A stretch of DNA of 9,313 nucleotides from an uncultured Clostridia bacterium. Lineage in GTDB: Bacteria > Bacillota_A > Clostridia > TANB77 > CAG-508. The position numbers were made by a program, and so were the translations under genes. This document shows positions 1 to 5,717 of the stretch, piece after piece (position 1 is the stretch's first letter; each line of letters opens with the position of its first letter). The notes under the pieces were generated by a model. The model was not told the origin of the DNA. It was given only the letters and a program-made list of their open reading frames with translations, and made no database searches. The DNA lies in NCBI GenBank assembly GCA_944393295.1, contig CALXZR010000136.1, forward strand, positions 1-9,313, written 5' to 3'.

Positions 1-61
1 AAAATAATTATATTATAAGGATATATATAAATGGAAAATAAATCAAGCTTATTTGCTATTT
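1..61. other. Short AT-rich stretch downstream of the last gene
   Basis: This is the DNA following the stop codon of the 82-residue membrane protein gene, at the window edge. It is almost entirely A and T. The only pairing I see is a six-base AT stem (AAATAA/TTATTT) without a convincing T-tract, so I do not call a terminator. The next gene in the direction of transcription, if any, lies outside the window. Confidence 0.5.
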
Positions 62-310
62 TTATAATTTTATGTCGAAATCTGGATTGTCTAAATACAT
101 TTGTATTTCACTTTCATTTTCAACTCTAATTTTTTCCTCTCCACTTTCTTCATCATAAATAATATATTCACCAGTATTTTCATCTTGCCTATATTCTAAA
201 TTTTCTTCTTGTTCATTAATTTGAGTTTTATTTTTATTTAAAATAAAGACGCAAAATATTATAACTATTACTAATATAATTAATAAGATTAAACTATATT
301 TTCTATTCAT
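62..310 (-). CDS. Small single-pass membrane protein, unknown function
   Basis: This is an 82-residue protein that I do not recognise. A short basic N-terminus (MNRK) is followed by a strongly hydrophobic segment at about residues 5-24, then a charged, mostly acidic tail (about residues 30-82) rich in Glu, Asp and Asn. The layout fits an N-terminal membrane anchor with a soluble tail, probably outside the cell, although Lys flanks both ends of the anchor. There is no lipobox around Cys20 and no LPXTG motif. The start is well supported: AGGAGG lies four bases before the ATG. The upstream LRR stop codon runs into this ribosome binding site (TAAGGAGG), and only nine bases separate the genes, so translation is probably coupled. 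It is therefore likely to work with the LRR protein, for example as an anchor or accessory subunit. That partnership is inferred from spacing alone. Confidence 0.8.
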   Translation of the reverse strand: MNRKYSLILLIILVIVIIFCVFILNKNKTQINEQEENLEYRQDENTGEYIIYDEESGEEKIRVENESEIQMYLDNPDFDIKL

Positions 311-319
311 TTTTCCTCC

Positions 320-2953
320 TTAAAAACCTGATTTTTCACTCCAAGATAAATTATTTATTAAACTCCAGTCTGTAATACTATTGTTTCCTGATAAATAGAT
401 ATTCTTTAAACTACCACCATTGTTTGGATGCATATTTTTTATAATTTCCAAAGTTCTATATGTTTTAGTTTCTCCTGCTTCATTTTGTATTTGAAAAGTA
501 TCGTATAAGGTATTTTCTTCTAGCTTTAATGTTTCCAGTTTTTTTAGATTTTCTAATTTTGAAATATCTGTTATTTTATTTCCGTTTAAATTTAAAGTTA
601 CTAAACTTGTTAATGCTTCTATACCAGATAAATCTTTAATTTCTTGATCTTTTAAACTTAGTTCAGTTAGTTTTGGTAAATTAGATGTATAAAAACCTGT
701 TAAATCTAAATTATTACTACTTGTACTCCCATTCCAAAAATCTAAATTTAATTTTTCTAAATTTGGTAAATTTATATTTTCTGGTATAATTTCTCTTCTA
801 AATTCGTTATCATCTAGAACTGTTAGTGTTGTATTTCCGGAAAGTTCATTAAATAAATTTCTATAACCATCTGTATCAAGTCCACTAGCTTGAATTTTTA
901 AATAATTTAAATTTTCTAAATTTGATAAATTTGGATATTCTTTAAATCCAGAGCCTGCCCAATATAAATCTAAGTTTTCTATTGAATTTGGTAATATAAC
1001 AGTATATAAATAAGATTGATTAAAAGCTACCTTTGTTAGCTTTGTACAGTTTGATAAATCTAGTGTATAACTATCGCATTTTGAAGAATAACTATTTTGA
1101 TAAGAATATCTTAGATACGTTAATTCTGTACAATTTTCTAATTGCTTTAATAAGCTCTCTTTTCCTCCTAAGCAAATTCCACAATTATAGGTATTTCCAT
1201 ATAGCCCAGTGCTTCCTGTACAGCGATTGATTGTAGTTTGTATTGTAGTTATATCAATATTTTCATTATTAATTGCAAATTGTCTAATACTAGTAATATC
1301 ATTTAATAAAGTTAAATCAGTAACTGATGTTCCTCTTAAGTCTATCTCAACTAAACTTTTTGTATTTGTAGCAAAACCAATATTTGATAACCCGCTTATA
1401 TTTACTAATCCTAAATATTTTAAATTTGTTAATTCCTTCAAAGTATCATTAATTACTGTATTGATTTCTGTATTACTAAGTGAATTATTTTCTGAATTTG
1501 TTAGTTTCATATTATTTAGTTTTAATGTACTTATCTTCTTATAGTTTTTTATTAATTTAAAATTTTCTTCAGATAGCGTCTGGCTAGATAAGTCTAATGA
1601 AGTAGTATTTTCATTTAATAAAAGCAATGTATATTTACTTGGTATAGAATAATTTGAACCACAACCATTTATAATATTTACAATAGCATATAAGCTATCT
1701 GAATCCATATTTTCACAACCTAATAAATATAGTTTTCTTATTGTTGAATAATTTTTTAAATAAGAAACATATTTTAAATTTGTGTTATTTCTTAAAGTTA
1801 CATAGTTTAATTTATTATTGTTTTTCAAATATGCAAGTGCATTTGTAGAGCTGTCTTCTTTTGTTTCATTTATTCCTAAATTATTTGAATTAGCAAATAA
1901 GTATGTAAGACTACTCATATTATCTAAACCTTCTAAAGTCTCTAATAAATTACATTCAGCTCTTATTAAATATATATTTTTAAAATCAATTAGTGCTTGA
2001 AAAGATGTAATTTGATTATTATTAATTAATAAATACTTCACAGTTTCTTTTGTAACCTTAGATAAATTGTTTAAAGGTGATATATCACTTAAATTTGATT
2101 TTATGCTAACATTATTTTGTTCTGTCGTAAAAGTATTTTGAGAGATTGGATTATAACCAAATATACCAAAATATTCTAAATTTGGCATATCTACATTTCC
2201 AATTCCTTTAGTAGTATCACATAAAATTTCTAATTGTTCATTTGAATTAATATTATTATTACTTAAAAGAAAATATAAATATTTTAGTTTACTTACCTTT
2301 CCTATTGCTGAATAATCTGATATTTTACAATTTTGAAAATATATATAATTTAAATTAATTGCATCTTGAATACCATTTAAATTATCCTTTTCTATATTGG
2401 TAAAAGTAATTTCTTGAAGTGAACCTAAATTTGCCATTTTAGTTAAATCTAAATTTGGATTATCTATGGTTATGCTTGTAATAGTTCTAATTTCATTTAA
2501 AGTAACTTCATCTTCGAAGCCTAATGCCTCTATCCAATCTGCATCTTTTTCTTTATCAAATACTACTTTTTCTAAATCTGTTTCTACTGCATTATCTACT
2601 GCACCAATTCTATTGTCATTACTTTCTTGGCAATAATATACTCTTAAATCACTTGTTACTCCATATATGTCATTAAAATCTGCGTATATTCCTGTACCAG
2701 TTAAGCTATTTTCTCCACCTCTTAGTTGTTTAGAAATTTCTTCTGGTAATGCTGACTTTTCTATAAAATAATATTCTTTATATGTTGAAGGATCTAAAAA
2801 ATAATATGCACTATTTTGTGCTCTTTGAAAATATTGTTTTGTATTTGCTTCATTAATTAAACCATCTAATTTATTATCATATTTGTCAACACTCTCATAG
2901 TATTTTACATATTCTTGCTGTAAAAATTCTTCCAGCACTGCAACACTTTGCAT
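320..2953 (-). CDS. Large leucine-rich-repeat surface protein, main reading frame
   Basis: The intact open frame encodes 877 residues, but its first Met is not a credible start because it has no ribosome binding site and is preceded by coding sequence in shifted frames. The full gene probably starts at 3108 and would give about 928 residues. Residues 1-150 look like a globular domain that follows a pilin-like helix, with conserved-looking stretches such as YFLDPSTYKEYYFIEKSALP. From about residue 165 to 870 there are many divergent leucine-rich repeats of the L..L.L..N.I.D type, best preserved at the C-terminal end (LVTLNLNGNKITDISKLENL), similar to internalin-type repeats. No sortase motif or extra transmembrane segment is visible. 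LRR arrays bind ligands, so a surface or secreted adhesion or recognition role is likely. The ligand cannot be told from the sequence. The 82-residue membrane protein follows nine bases downstream. Confidence 0.85.
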   Translation of the reverse strand: MQSVAVLEEFLQQEYVKYYESVDKYDNKLDGLINEANTKQYFQRAQNSAYYFLDPSTYKEYYFIEKSALPEEISKQLRGGENSLTGTGIYADFNDIYGVTSDLRVYYCQESNDNRIGAVDNAVETDLEKVVFDKEKDADWIEALGFEDEVTLNEIRTITSITIDNPNLDLTKMANLGSLQEITFTNIEKDNLNGIQDAINLNYIYFQNCKISDYSAIGKVSKLKYLYFLLSNNNINSNEQLEILCDTTKGIGNVDMPNLEYFGIFGYNPISQNTFTTEQNNVSIKSNLSDISPLNNLSKVTKETVKYLLINNNQITSFQALIDFKNIYLIRAECNLLETLEGLDNMSSLTYLFANSNNLGINETKEDSSTNALAYLKNNNKLNYVTLRNNTNLKYVSYLKNYSTIRKLYLLGCENMDSDSLYAIVNIINGCGSNYSIPSKYTLLLLNENTTSLDLSSQTLSEENFKLIKNYKKISTLKLNNMKLTNSENNSLSNTEINTVINDTLKELTNLKYLGLVNISGLSNIGFATNTKSLVEIDLRGTSVTDLTLLNDITSIRQFAINNENIDITTIQTTINRCTGSTGLYGNTYNCGICLGGKESLLKQLENCTELTYLRYSYQNSYSSKCDSYTLDLSNCTKLTKVAFNQSYLYTVILPNSIENLDLYWAGSGFKEYPNLSNLENLNYLKIQASGLDTDGYRNLFNELSGNTTLTVLDDNEFRREIIPENINLPNLEKLNLDFWNGSTSSNNLDLTGFYTSNLPKLTELSLKDQEIKDLSGIEALTSLVTLNLNGNKITDISKLENLKKLETLKLEENTLYDTFQIQNEAGETKTYRTLEIIKNMHPNNGGSLKNIYLSGNNSITDWSLINNLSWSEKSGF

Positions 2954-3108
2954 ATATGTTGCATTTTGTGCTTGAGTGATAATTCCATTATCTCCGAATT
3001 ACGGCATTTAAAGATACTCCTGCTAGAATTAGCATTACTATTATTGAAATTACTAGTGCTATTAAGGTTATTCCGTTTTACTTCTTGAAATAATTTTCTT
3101 TTGTCCAT
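2954..3108 (-). pseudogene. Frameshifted prepilin-like N-terminus of the LRR gene
   Basis: The true start of the LRR gene is probably the ATG at 3108, which has a perfect AGGAGG six bases upstream. It encodes MDKRKLFQEVK. At about 3075 the reading must move to another frame to give GITLIALVISII and the rest of a hydrophobic helix ending in LNAVI. At about 2996 it must move again to give GDNGIITQAQNATY, which runs into the main LRR frame. Both shifts have the same sign (+1, or equivalently -2). The restored segment is a class III-like prepilin N-terminus: basic leader, Gly at the cleavage site, then a helix of about 20 residues. The usual Glu5 of mature pilins is Ala here. As written, translation from 3108 gives a nonsense 67-residue peptide ending at 2905. 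A sequencing or assembly error is as possible as a real mutation. Confidence 0.75.
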
Positions 3109-3114
3109 TTGCTT

Positions 3115-3120
3115 CCTCCT
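3115..3120 (-). promoter_or_regulatory. Ribosome binding site that fixes the LRR gene start
   Basis: A perfect AGGAGG on the minus strand lies six bases before the ATG at 3108. It shows that translation of the LRR gene was meant to begin here and not at the internal ATG at 2953, and so it exposes the two frameshifts in between. Confidence 0.8.
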
Positions 3121-3136
3121 ATGTGTTTATTAATTT

Positions 3137-3172
3137 AGAGAAAAGAAAATGTTTCTCCACTTTCTTTTCTCT
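3137..3172 (-). promoter_or_regulatory. 12-bp perfect hairpin in the LRR gene leader
   Basis: The arms AGAGAAAAGAAA (3137-3148) and TTTCTTTTCTCT (3161-3172) are perfectly complementary around a 12-base loop. A shorter competing pairing, GAGAAA with TTTCTC, uses the same left arm. The hairpin ends 28 bases before the LRR start codon and 16 bases before its ribosome binding site. No T-tract follows in either direction, so it is not a normal terminator. It may protect the mRNA or control ribosome access. Confidence 0.5.
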
Positions 3173-3181
3173 TCAATCCAT

Positions 3182-3212
3182 AAAACAATGTACCTAATGC
3201 TACACTTGTTTT
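3182..3212 (-). promoter_or_regulatory. Bulged 11-bp hairpin in the LRR gene leader
   Basis: Plus-strand positions 3182-3192 (AAAACAATGTA) pair with 3201-3212 (TACACTTGTTTT) with one bulged base at 3205 and an eight-base loop. It lies just upstream of the 3137-3172 hairpin. A third, smaller stem (TTTTCTT/AAGAAAA, 3211-3226) overlaps it and could compete. This suggests an ordered leader RNA, but it matches no riboswitch class that I recognise. The c-di-GMP-I core GACGCAAAGC is absent. Confidence 0.4.
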
Positions 3213-3278
3213 TTCTTAAAAGAAAACCATTTCAAGCTTTCAAGTTATTTTTTTAGATTATCTTTTTTTCAAAACAAA

Positions 3279-3302
3279 TAGCACTAACTTATATTAGTGC
3301 TA
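3279..3302 (-). terminator. Intrinsic terminator after a 12-codon frame
   Basis: A perfect nine-base inverted repeat (TAGCACTAA/TTAGTGCTA) with a six-base loop is followed on the minus strand by TTTGTTTTG. It begins four bases after the stop codon of the short frame at 3307-3345. It would stop transcripts arriving from upstream, so the LRR gene probably has its own promoter below this point. Confidence 0.6.
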
Positions 3303-3306
3303 AAAA

Positions 3307-3345
3307 TTACTTTTTTACTTCTGCTTTCAAAATAATCTTTACCAT
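3307..3345 (-). CDS. 12-codon open frame resembling the start of ribosomal protein L9
   Basis: The frame reads MVKIILKAEVKK and stops. AAGGA lies six bases before the ATG, and an intrinsic terminator follows immediately. The peptide resembles the N-terminus of bacterial ribosomal protein bL9, which typically begins MKVIL..DVK.LG. It could be a broken-off 5' end of an rplI copy, a leader peptide or a chance frame. Twelve residues are too few for certainty, and the rest of L9 is not found downstream in any frame that I checked. Confidence 0.3.
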   Translation of the reverse strand: MVKIILKAEVKK

Positions 3346-3383
3346 TAGACTTCCTTTGCAAATTTGATTTTTATGGATTATTT

Positions 3384-3406
3384 TCTTTAATTACTATAAT
3401 TAAAGA
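3384..3406. repeat. 10-bp perfect inverted repeat
   Basis: TCTTTAATTA (3384-3393) and TAATTAAAGA (3397-3406) flank a three-base loop. The core is nearly the same as the hairpin at 3536-3562. No T-tract follows on either strand. It may be a protein-binding palindrome or a terminator remnant. Confidence 0.45.
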
Positions 3407-3490
3407 TATTTAGAAAGGCTTAGACTAATTGATATACTATAAGAAAGCTTTATTTTTTTAATATATATTAATTTTTTATTTTTTTGAGTA

Positions 3491-3519
3491 TTGACTTTAA
3501 ATTGGCTAAATGTTAAAAT
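3491..3519 (+). promoter_or_regulatory. Plus-strand sigma-A-type promoter with extended -10
   Basis: TTGACT (3491-3496) and TAAAAT (3514-3519) are separated by exactly 17 bases, and a TGT directly precedes the -10 box, giving an extended -10. Transcription would begin near 3526. There is no plus-strand gene downstream. An intrinsic terminator at 3536-3567 follows almost at once. Confidence 0.5.
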
Positions 3520-3525
3520 TTTATC

Positions 3526-3567
3526 AAACAAAGAAAGTCTTTAATTATAGTAATTAAGGACTTTTTT
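3526..3567 (+). ncRNA. Candidate very short plus-strand transcript
   Basis: The promoter at 3491-3519 and the terminator ending at 3567 bracket about 42 bases, nearly all of which fold into the terminator hairpin. This could be a tiny RNA, a by-product transcript, or the remains of a locus that lost its middle. Read-through would reach the GC-rich hairpin at 3694-3730, which has a good plus-strand T-tract. The start position is estimated from the -10 box. Confidence 0.25.
3534..3567 (+). terminator. Intrinsic terminator, probably bidirectional
   Basis: AGTCTTTAATTA (3536-3547) pairs with TAATTAAGGACT (3551-3562), including one G-T pair, around a TAG loop. On the plus strand TTTTT follows directly. 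On the minus strand TTTCTTTGTTT follows, so it could also stop transcripts coming from the 236-residue gene. Confidence 0.6.
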
Positions 3568-3693
3568 AATTTAAAATTTCTATAAAATAATTACTAAAAA
3601 ATATATAAAAAAGCAATAGAAATAACTAGTTTTTAACAAAATAGATTTTAAAATTAGAGTAAAATATTTTATAAATTTAAATAAATATAAAGC

Positions 3694-3753
3694 ACAAAGG
3701 TGCGCCCGCTTAAAGCAGGCACACCTTTGTTTTTTCCTTTGCTTTTTCCTTTG
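3694..3753. terminator. GC-rich hairpin with three 12-bp CCTTTG repeats
   Basis: ACAAAGGTG (3694-3702) pairs with CACCTTTGT (3722-3730). The stem continues inward through GCC/GGC and GCT/AGC with two C-A mismatches. A TTTTT run follows on the plus strand. On the minus strand the tail GCTTTATATTTATTT is only moderately T-rich, but the hairpin lies 37 bases past the stop of the 236-residue gene and is its likely terminator. CCTTTG recurs at 3724, 3736 and 3748, exactly 12 bases apart, so the single CAAAGG arm at 3695 could pair with any of the three copies. Confidence 0.6.
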
Positions 3754-3766
3754 TACTTCTTAAATA

Positions 3767-4477
3767 TTATTTGTTACTGTTAAACTTCTCAATTTCCTGT
3801 CGAAAGCTATTTATTCTTTCTCTCGCCTTCTTAATCAAGTCTTTTATTTGTGCGGTTTCGATTTCTTCTTGAGTTCCGTGCAATGTCAGATCCAATGTTC
3901 CGTCATTTTTTTCCTGCAATTCGTATGTTTTTTCACTGTAGTTAAATCCTTCCCCATTACACACAAATTTGCAACCTTCTTTTCTTCGACGAAGCATTTT
4001 AATTTTCTTATTCTTAATTTCTATTAAATTATCAAACATTGCATTTGTGATATGTATTTTTGGAATACTCAATAAATTTATTATTTTCATAAATATATCA
4101 ATGCCATCATAACAGTCAAAATCTATTTCTGGAACTTTCTGTACTGCAGAAAAAATTTCCTTTGGAGATCTTTCTAATAAATTTATTGATTCATCCGTTT
4201 CTAAATTAAATACATATCCCTGATAGGTCGTAAATGAAAGTTTATTTTTTAATACAGTAATTTCTATGTTGTTACCTCTTTTACTTTTTACTTCATAAAT
4301 AAATCTCTCATATTTTAGACCATTTTCTGTTATTTTTGGATACCTAAAATATAATGTTTCCTTTTTATTTTTAAAACCAATCCACTCACTTAGTGAATCG
4401 CTCAAAGGAACATTTTCTACCTCCATTCCTTTAATGTCAAACTTTAGTACCAATGCCTTTACTACTTCATTAAACAT
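3767..4477 (-). CDS. Unrecognised 236-residue soluble protein
   Basis: I do not recognise this protein. It has no signal peptide and no membrane segment, so it is probably cytoplasmic. Residues 1-130 look like mixed alpha/beta sequence. A basic patch (KKIKMLRRRKEG) lies at about residues 155-166, followed by two cysteines at about 167 and 171. The last 30 residues form a charged helix (KKARERINSFRQEIEKF) that could be a coiled coil. The ATG is supported by AGAGGA seven bases upstream. The gene has its own promoter at 4615-4643 and a GC-rich hairpin downstream, so it is a single-gene unit unrelated to the rhamnose genes. Its codons are less AT-biased than its neighbours (CGT, CGA and AGG for Arg), which suggests acquisition by transfer. 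The basic patch could bind nucleic acid, but this is speculative. Confidence 0.85.
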   Translation of the reverse strand: MFNEVVKALVLKFDIKGMEVENVPLSDSLSEWIGFKNKKETLYFRYPKITENGLKYERFIYEVKSKRGNNIEITVLKNKLSFTTYQGYVFNLETDESINLLERSPKEIFSAVQKVPEIDFDCYDGIDIFMKIINLLSIPKIHITNAMFDNLIEIKNKKIKMLRRRKEGCKFVCNGEGFNYSEKTYELQEKNDGTLDLTLHGTQEEIETAQIKDLIKKARERINSFRQEIEKFNSNK

Positions 4478-4608
4478 GTTTGTGTCCTCTTGCTAGGTTA
4501 ACAGTTACATTTTTAATATTCTTTTTTCATTTGTTCTAGGTTTTCATTTTGAAAGCTCCTCTTCCTTTCCTCACACATTCGTATGGCGATTTTTTCAGGT
4601 TACATAAT
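4478..4608 (-). promoter_or_regulatory. Leader of about 130 nt with three minimal upstream frames
   Basis: Between the predicted transcription start near 4608 and the ATG at 4477 there are three very short frames: ATGAAAACCTAG with a good AGAGGAG eight bases upstream, ATGAAAAAAGAATATTAA, and ATGTAA. The first has a better ribosome binding site than most genes here. The leader could tune translation of the 236-residue protein, or it could be a decayed earlier gene start. Confidence 0.35.
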
Positions 4609-4614
4609 ATTTAT

Positions 4615-4643
4615 ATTATACTATAATTTAATTTTTAAGTCAA
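4615..4643 (-). promoter_or_regulatory. Near-consensus promoter of the 236-residue gene
   Basis: On the minus strand TTGACT (4643-4638) and a perfect TATAAT (4620-4615) are separated by 17 bases. The -35 box overlaps the tail of the rfbB terminator, so this unit starts directly where the rhamnose genes end. It is one of the best promoters in the window. Confidence 0.75.
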
Positions 4644-4674
4644 TAAAAGAGCTCAGAGCTTTTTACTCTGAGCT
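4641..4674 (-). terminator. rfbB: Intrinsic terminator after rfbB
   Basis: AGCTCAGAG and CTCTGAGCT (4650-4658 and 4666-4674) pair perfectly around a seven-base loop. CTTTTATT follows on the minus strand. The stem starts seven bases past the rfbB stop codon. A TTTG tail on the other side makes it partly bidirectional. Confidence 0.75.
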
Positions 4675-4680
4675 TTGTTT

Positions 4681-5652
4681 CTATTTCATTAAATATTCTG
4701 GATGAGCTAAATACCAATCTATTGTTTTTACAATACCATCTTCAAATTTTGTTTTTGGAAGCCATCCAAGTTCATTGTGAATTTTTGTTGGATCTATAGC
4801 ATATCTATAGTCATGTCCTTTTCTATCTTCAACAAAAGAAATTAAACTTTCTGGTTTATCTAAACGTTTTAAGATTAACTTAACTATCTCTATATTTCTC
4901 TTTTCATTATGTCCACCAATATTATATCTTTCTCCTTTAACACCATTATGTAAAACTAAGTCGATAGCTTCACAATGGTCTTCTACATATAGCCAATCTC
5001 TTATATTTAAACCTTCTCCATATACAGGTAATTTTTCATCTTTTAAAGCTAATGAAATCATATGTGGAATTAATTTTTCGTGGTGTTGATATGGTCCATA
5101 GTTATTAGAGCAGTTTGTTACACAAACATTCATCTTATATGTTTCACCATAAGCTAAAGCTATTAAATCTGATGATGCTTTAGAAGCTGAATATGGACTA
5201 TTTGGTTTAATTGGAGATGTTTCTGTGAAATATCCTTCCTCTCCTAAAGTTCCATAAACTTCATCTGTTGAAACATGAACAAATCTATTTGAACTTCCTT
5301 CTCCCCAGATTTGTTTTGCTGCTTCTAATAGAGTATGTGTACCAAGTACATTAGTTTGAGTAAATATAAATGGTGTTTTTATACTATTATCAACATGAGA
5401 TTCTGCTGCAAAATGAACAACTGCATCAATATCATATTTTTCATAAGTAGCTTTTACAAAATCAAAATCGCAAATATCTCCTTGAACAAATGTAATTTTA
5501 TCTTTGATATTTTTTAGATTTTCTAGATTTCCTGCATAAGTTAATTTATCAAATATAATAAAATTATATTTTCCTTCGTATTTTTTTACCATTAATTCTG
5601 CAAAGTTTGCTCCTATAAAACCTGCAGCACCTGTAATCATAATGTTTTTCAT
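4681..5652 (-). CDS. rfbB: dTDP-glucose 4,6-dehydratase
   Basis: RfbB (RmlB) converts dTDP-glucose to dTDP-4-keto-6-deoxyglucose in the cytoplasm with bound NAD, the second step of dTDP-L-rhamnose synthesis. The 323-residue protein is a typical extended short-chain dehydrogenase. It has the NAD-binding GAAGFIG at residues 8-14, the FAAESHVDNSI signature at about 81-91, the catalytic STDEVYG with Asp130 and Glu131, and Tyr154 with Lys158 in YSASK. NNYGPYQ and the RDWLYVEDH stretch are further family hallmarks. All key residues are present and the length is normal. The ATG has AAAGGA about nine bases upstream. It has its own promoter in the 127-base gap after rfbC, but no terminator separates the two, so it may be read from both. 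A strong terminator follows. The assignment is firm. Confidence 0.97.
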   Translation of the reverse strand: MKNIMITGAAGFIGANFAELMVKKYEGKYNFIIFDKLTYAGNLENLKNIKDKITFVQGDICDFDFVKATYEKYDIDAVVHFAAESHVDNSIKTPFIFTQTNVLGTHTLLEAAKQIWGEGSSNRFVHVSTDEVYGTLGEEGYFTETSPIKPNSPYSASKASSDLIALAYGETYKMNVCVTNCSNNYGPYQHHEKLIPHMISLALKDEKLPVYGEGLNIRDWLYVEDHCEAIDLVLHNGVKGERYNIGGHNEKRNIEIVKLILKRLDKPESLISFVEDRKGHDYRYAIDPTKIHNELGWLPKTKFEDGIVKTIDWYLAHPEYLMK

Positions 5653-5688
5653 TTTTCTTATTCCTTTCTTAACTCTTTATTTTTTTAT

Positions 5689-5717
5689 ATTTTACAATAA
5701 CATTAGTTTTTTATCAA
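5689..5717 (-). promoter_or_regulatory. rfbB: Promoter of rfbB
   Basis: TTGATA (5717-5712) and TAAAAT (5694-5689) on the minus strand are 17 bases apart. Transcription would start near 5682, about 30 bases before the rfbB ATG. Because no terminator is seen after rfbC, this would be an extra internal promoter. Confidence 0.55.

Larger units (their letters stand above)
3135..3230 (-). pseudogene. Possible small-protein remnant in the LRR leader
   Basis: An ATG at 3230 opens a 32-codon frame that ends at TAA 3135-3137, 26 bases before the LRR start. It is interrupted by an in-frame TAA at codon 5 (3216-3218). The first part reads MVFF, and after the stop comes EKTSVALGTLFYGLKRK followed by ESGETFSFL. 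The composition looks like protein, but 27 open codons can occur by chance, and no ribosome binding site precedes the ATG. The same bases form two strong hairpins, so this could instead be a structured leader RNA. Which is correct cannot be decided from this sequence alone. Confidence 0.3.
3109..3766. other. Gene-poor, hairpin-rich intergenic region
   Basis: These roughly 660 bases between the 236-residue gene and the LRR gene hold no ORF of normal length. They do contain several perfect inverted repeats (3137-3172, 3182-3212, 3279-3302, 3384-3406, 3536-3562, 3694-3730), a good plus-strand promoter at 3491-3519, and two short minus-strand frames (3307-3345 and 3135-3230). The base composition is about as AT-rich as the flanks except for the GC-rich hairpin at 3694-3730. 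I see no clear minus-strand promoter for the LRR gene. A weak candidate, TTGTTT with TAAAAA after 16 bases, lies at about 3250-3278. Confidence 0.6.

Noticed and set aside
31..129. A 32-codon plus-strand frame starting with ATG behind AAGGA
   Set aside because: It runs antisense into the 82-residue gene, has no family resemblance, and the upstream signal is a common pattern in AT-rich DNA.
1033..2000. Several plus-strand frames opposite the LRR gene
   Set aside because: They are antisense shadows of the leucine-rich repeats, hydrophobic only because Leu, Asn and Lys codons read backwards give such residues, and none has a proper ribosome binding site.
3352..3420. Possible c-di-GMP or other riboswitch upstream of the LRR gene
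   Set aside because: A GCAAAGG motif first suggested a c-di-GMP-I aptamer, but the conserved GACGCAAAGC core and the tetraloop and receptor pairings are absent.
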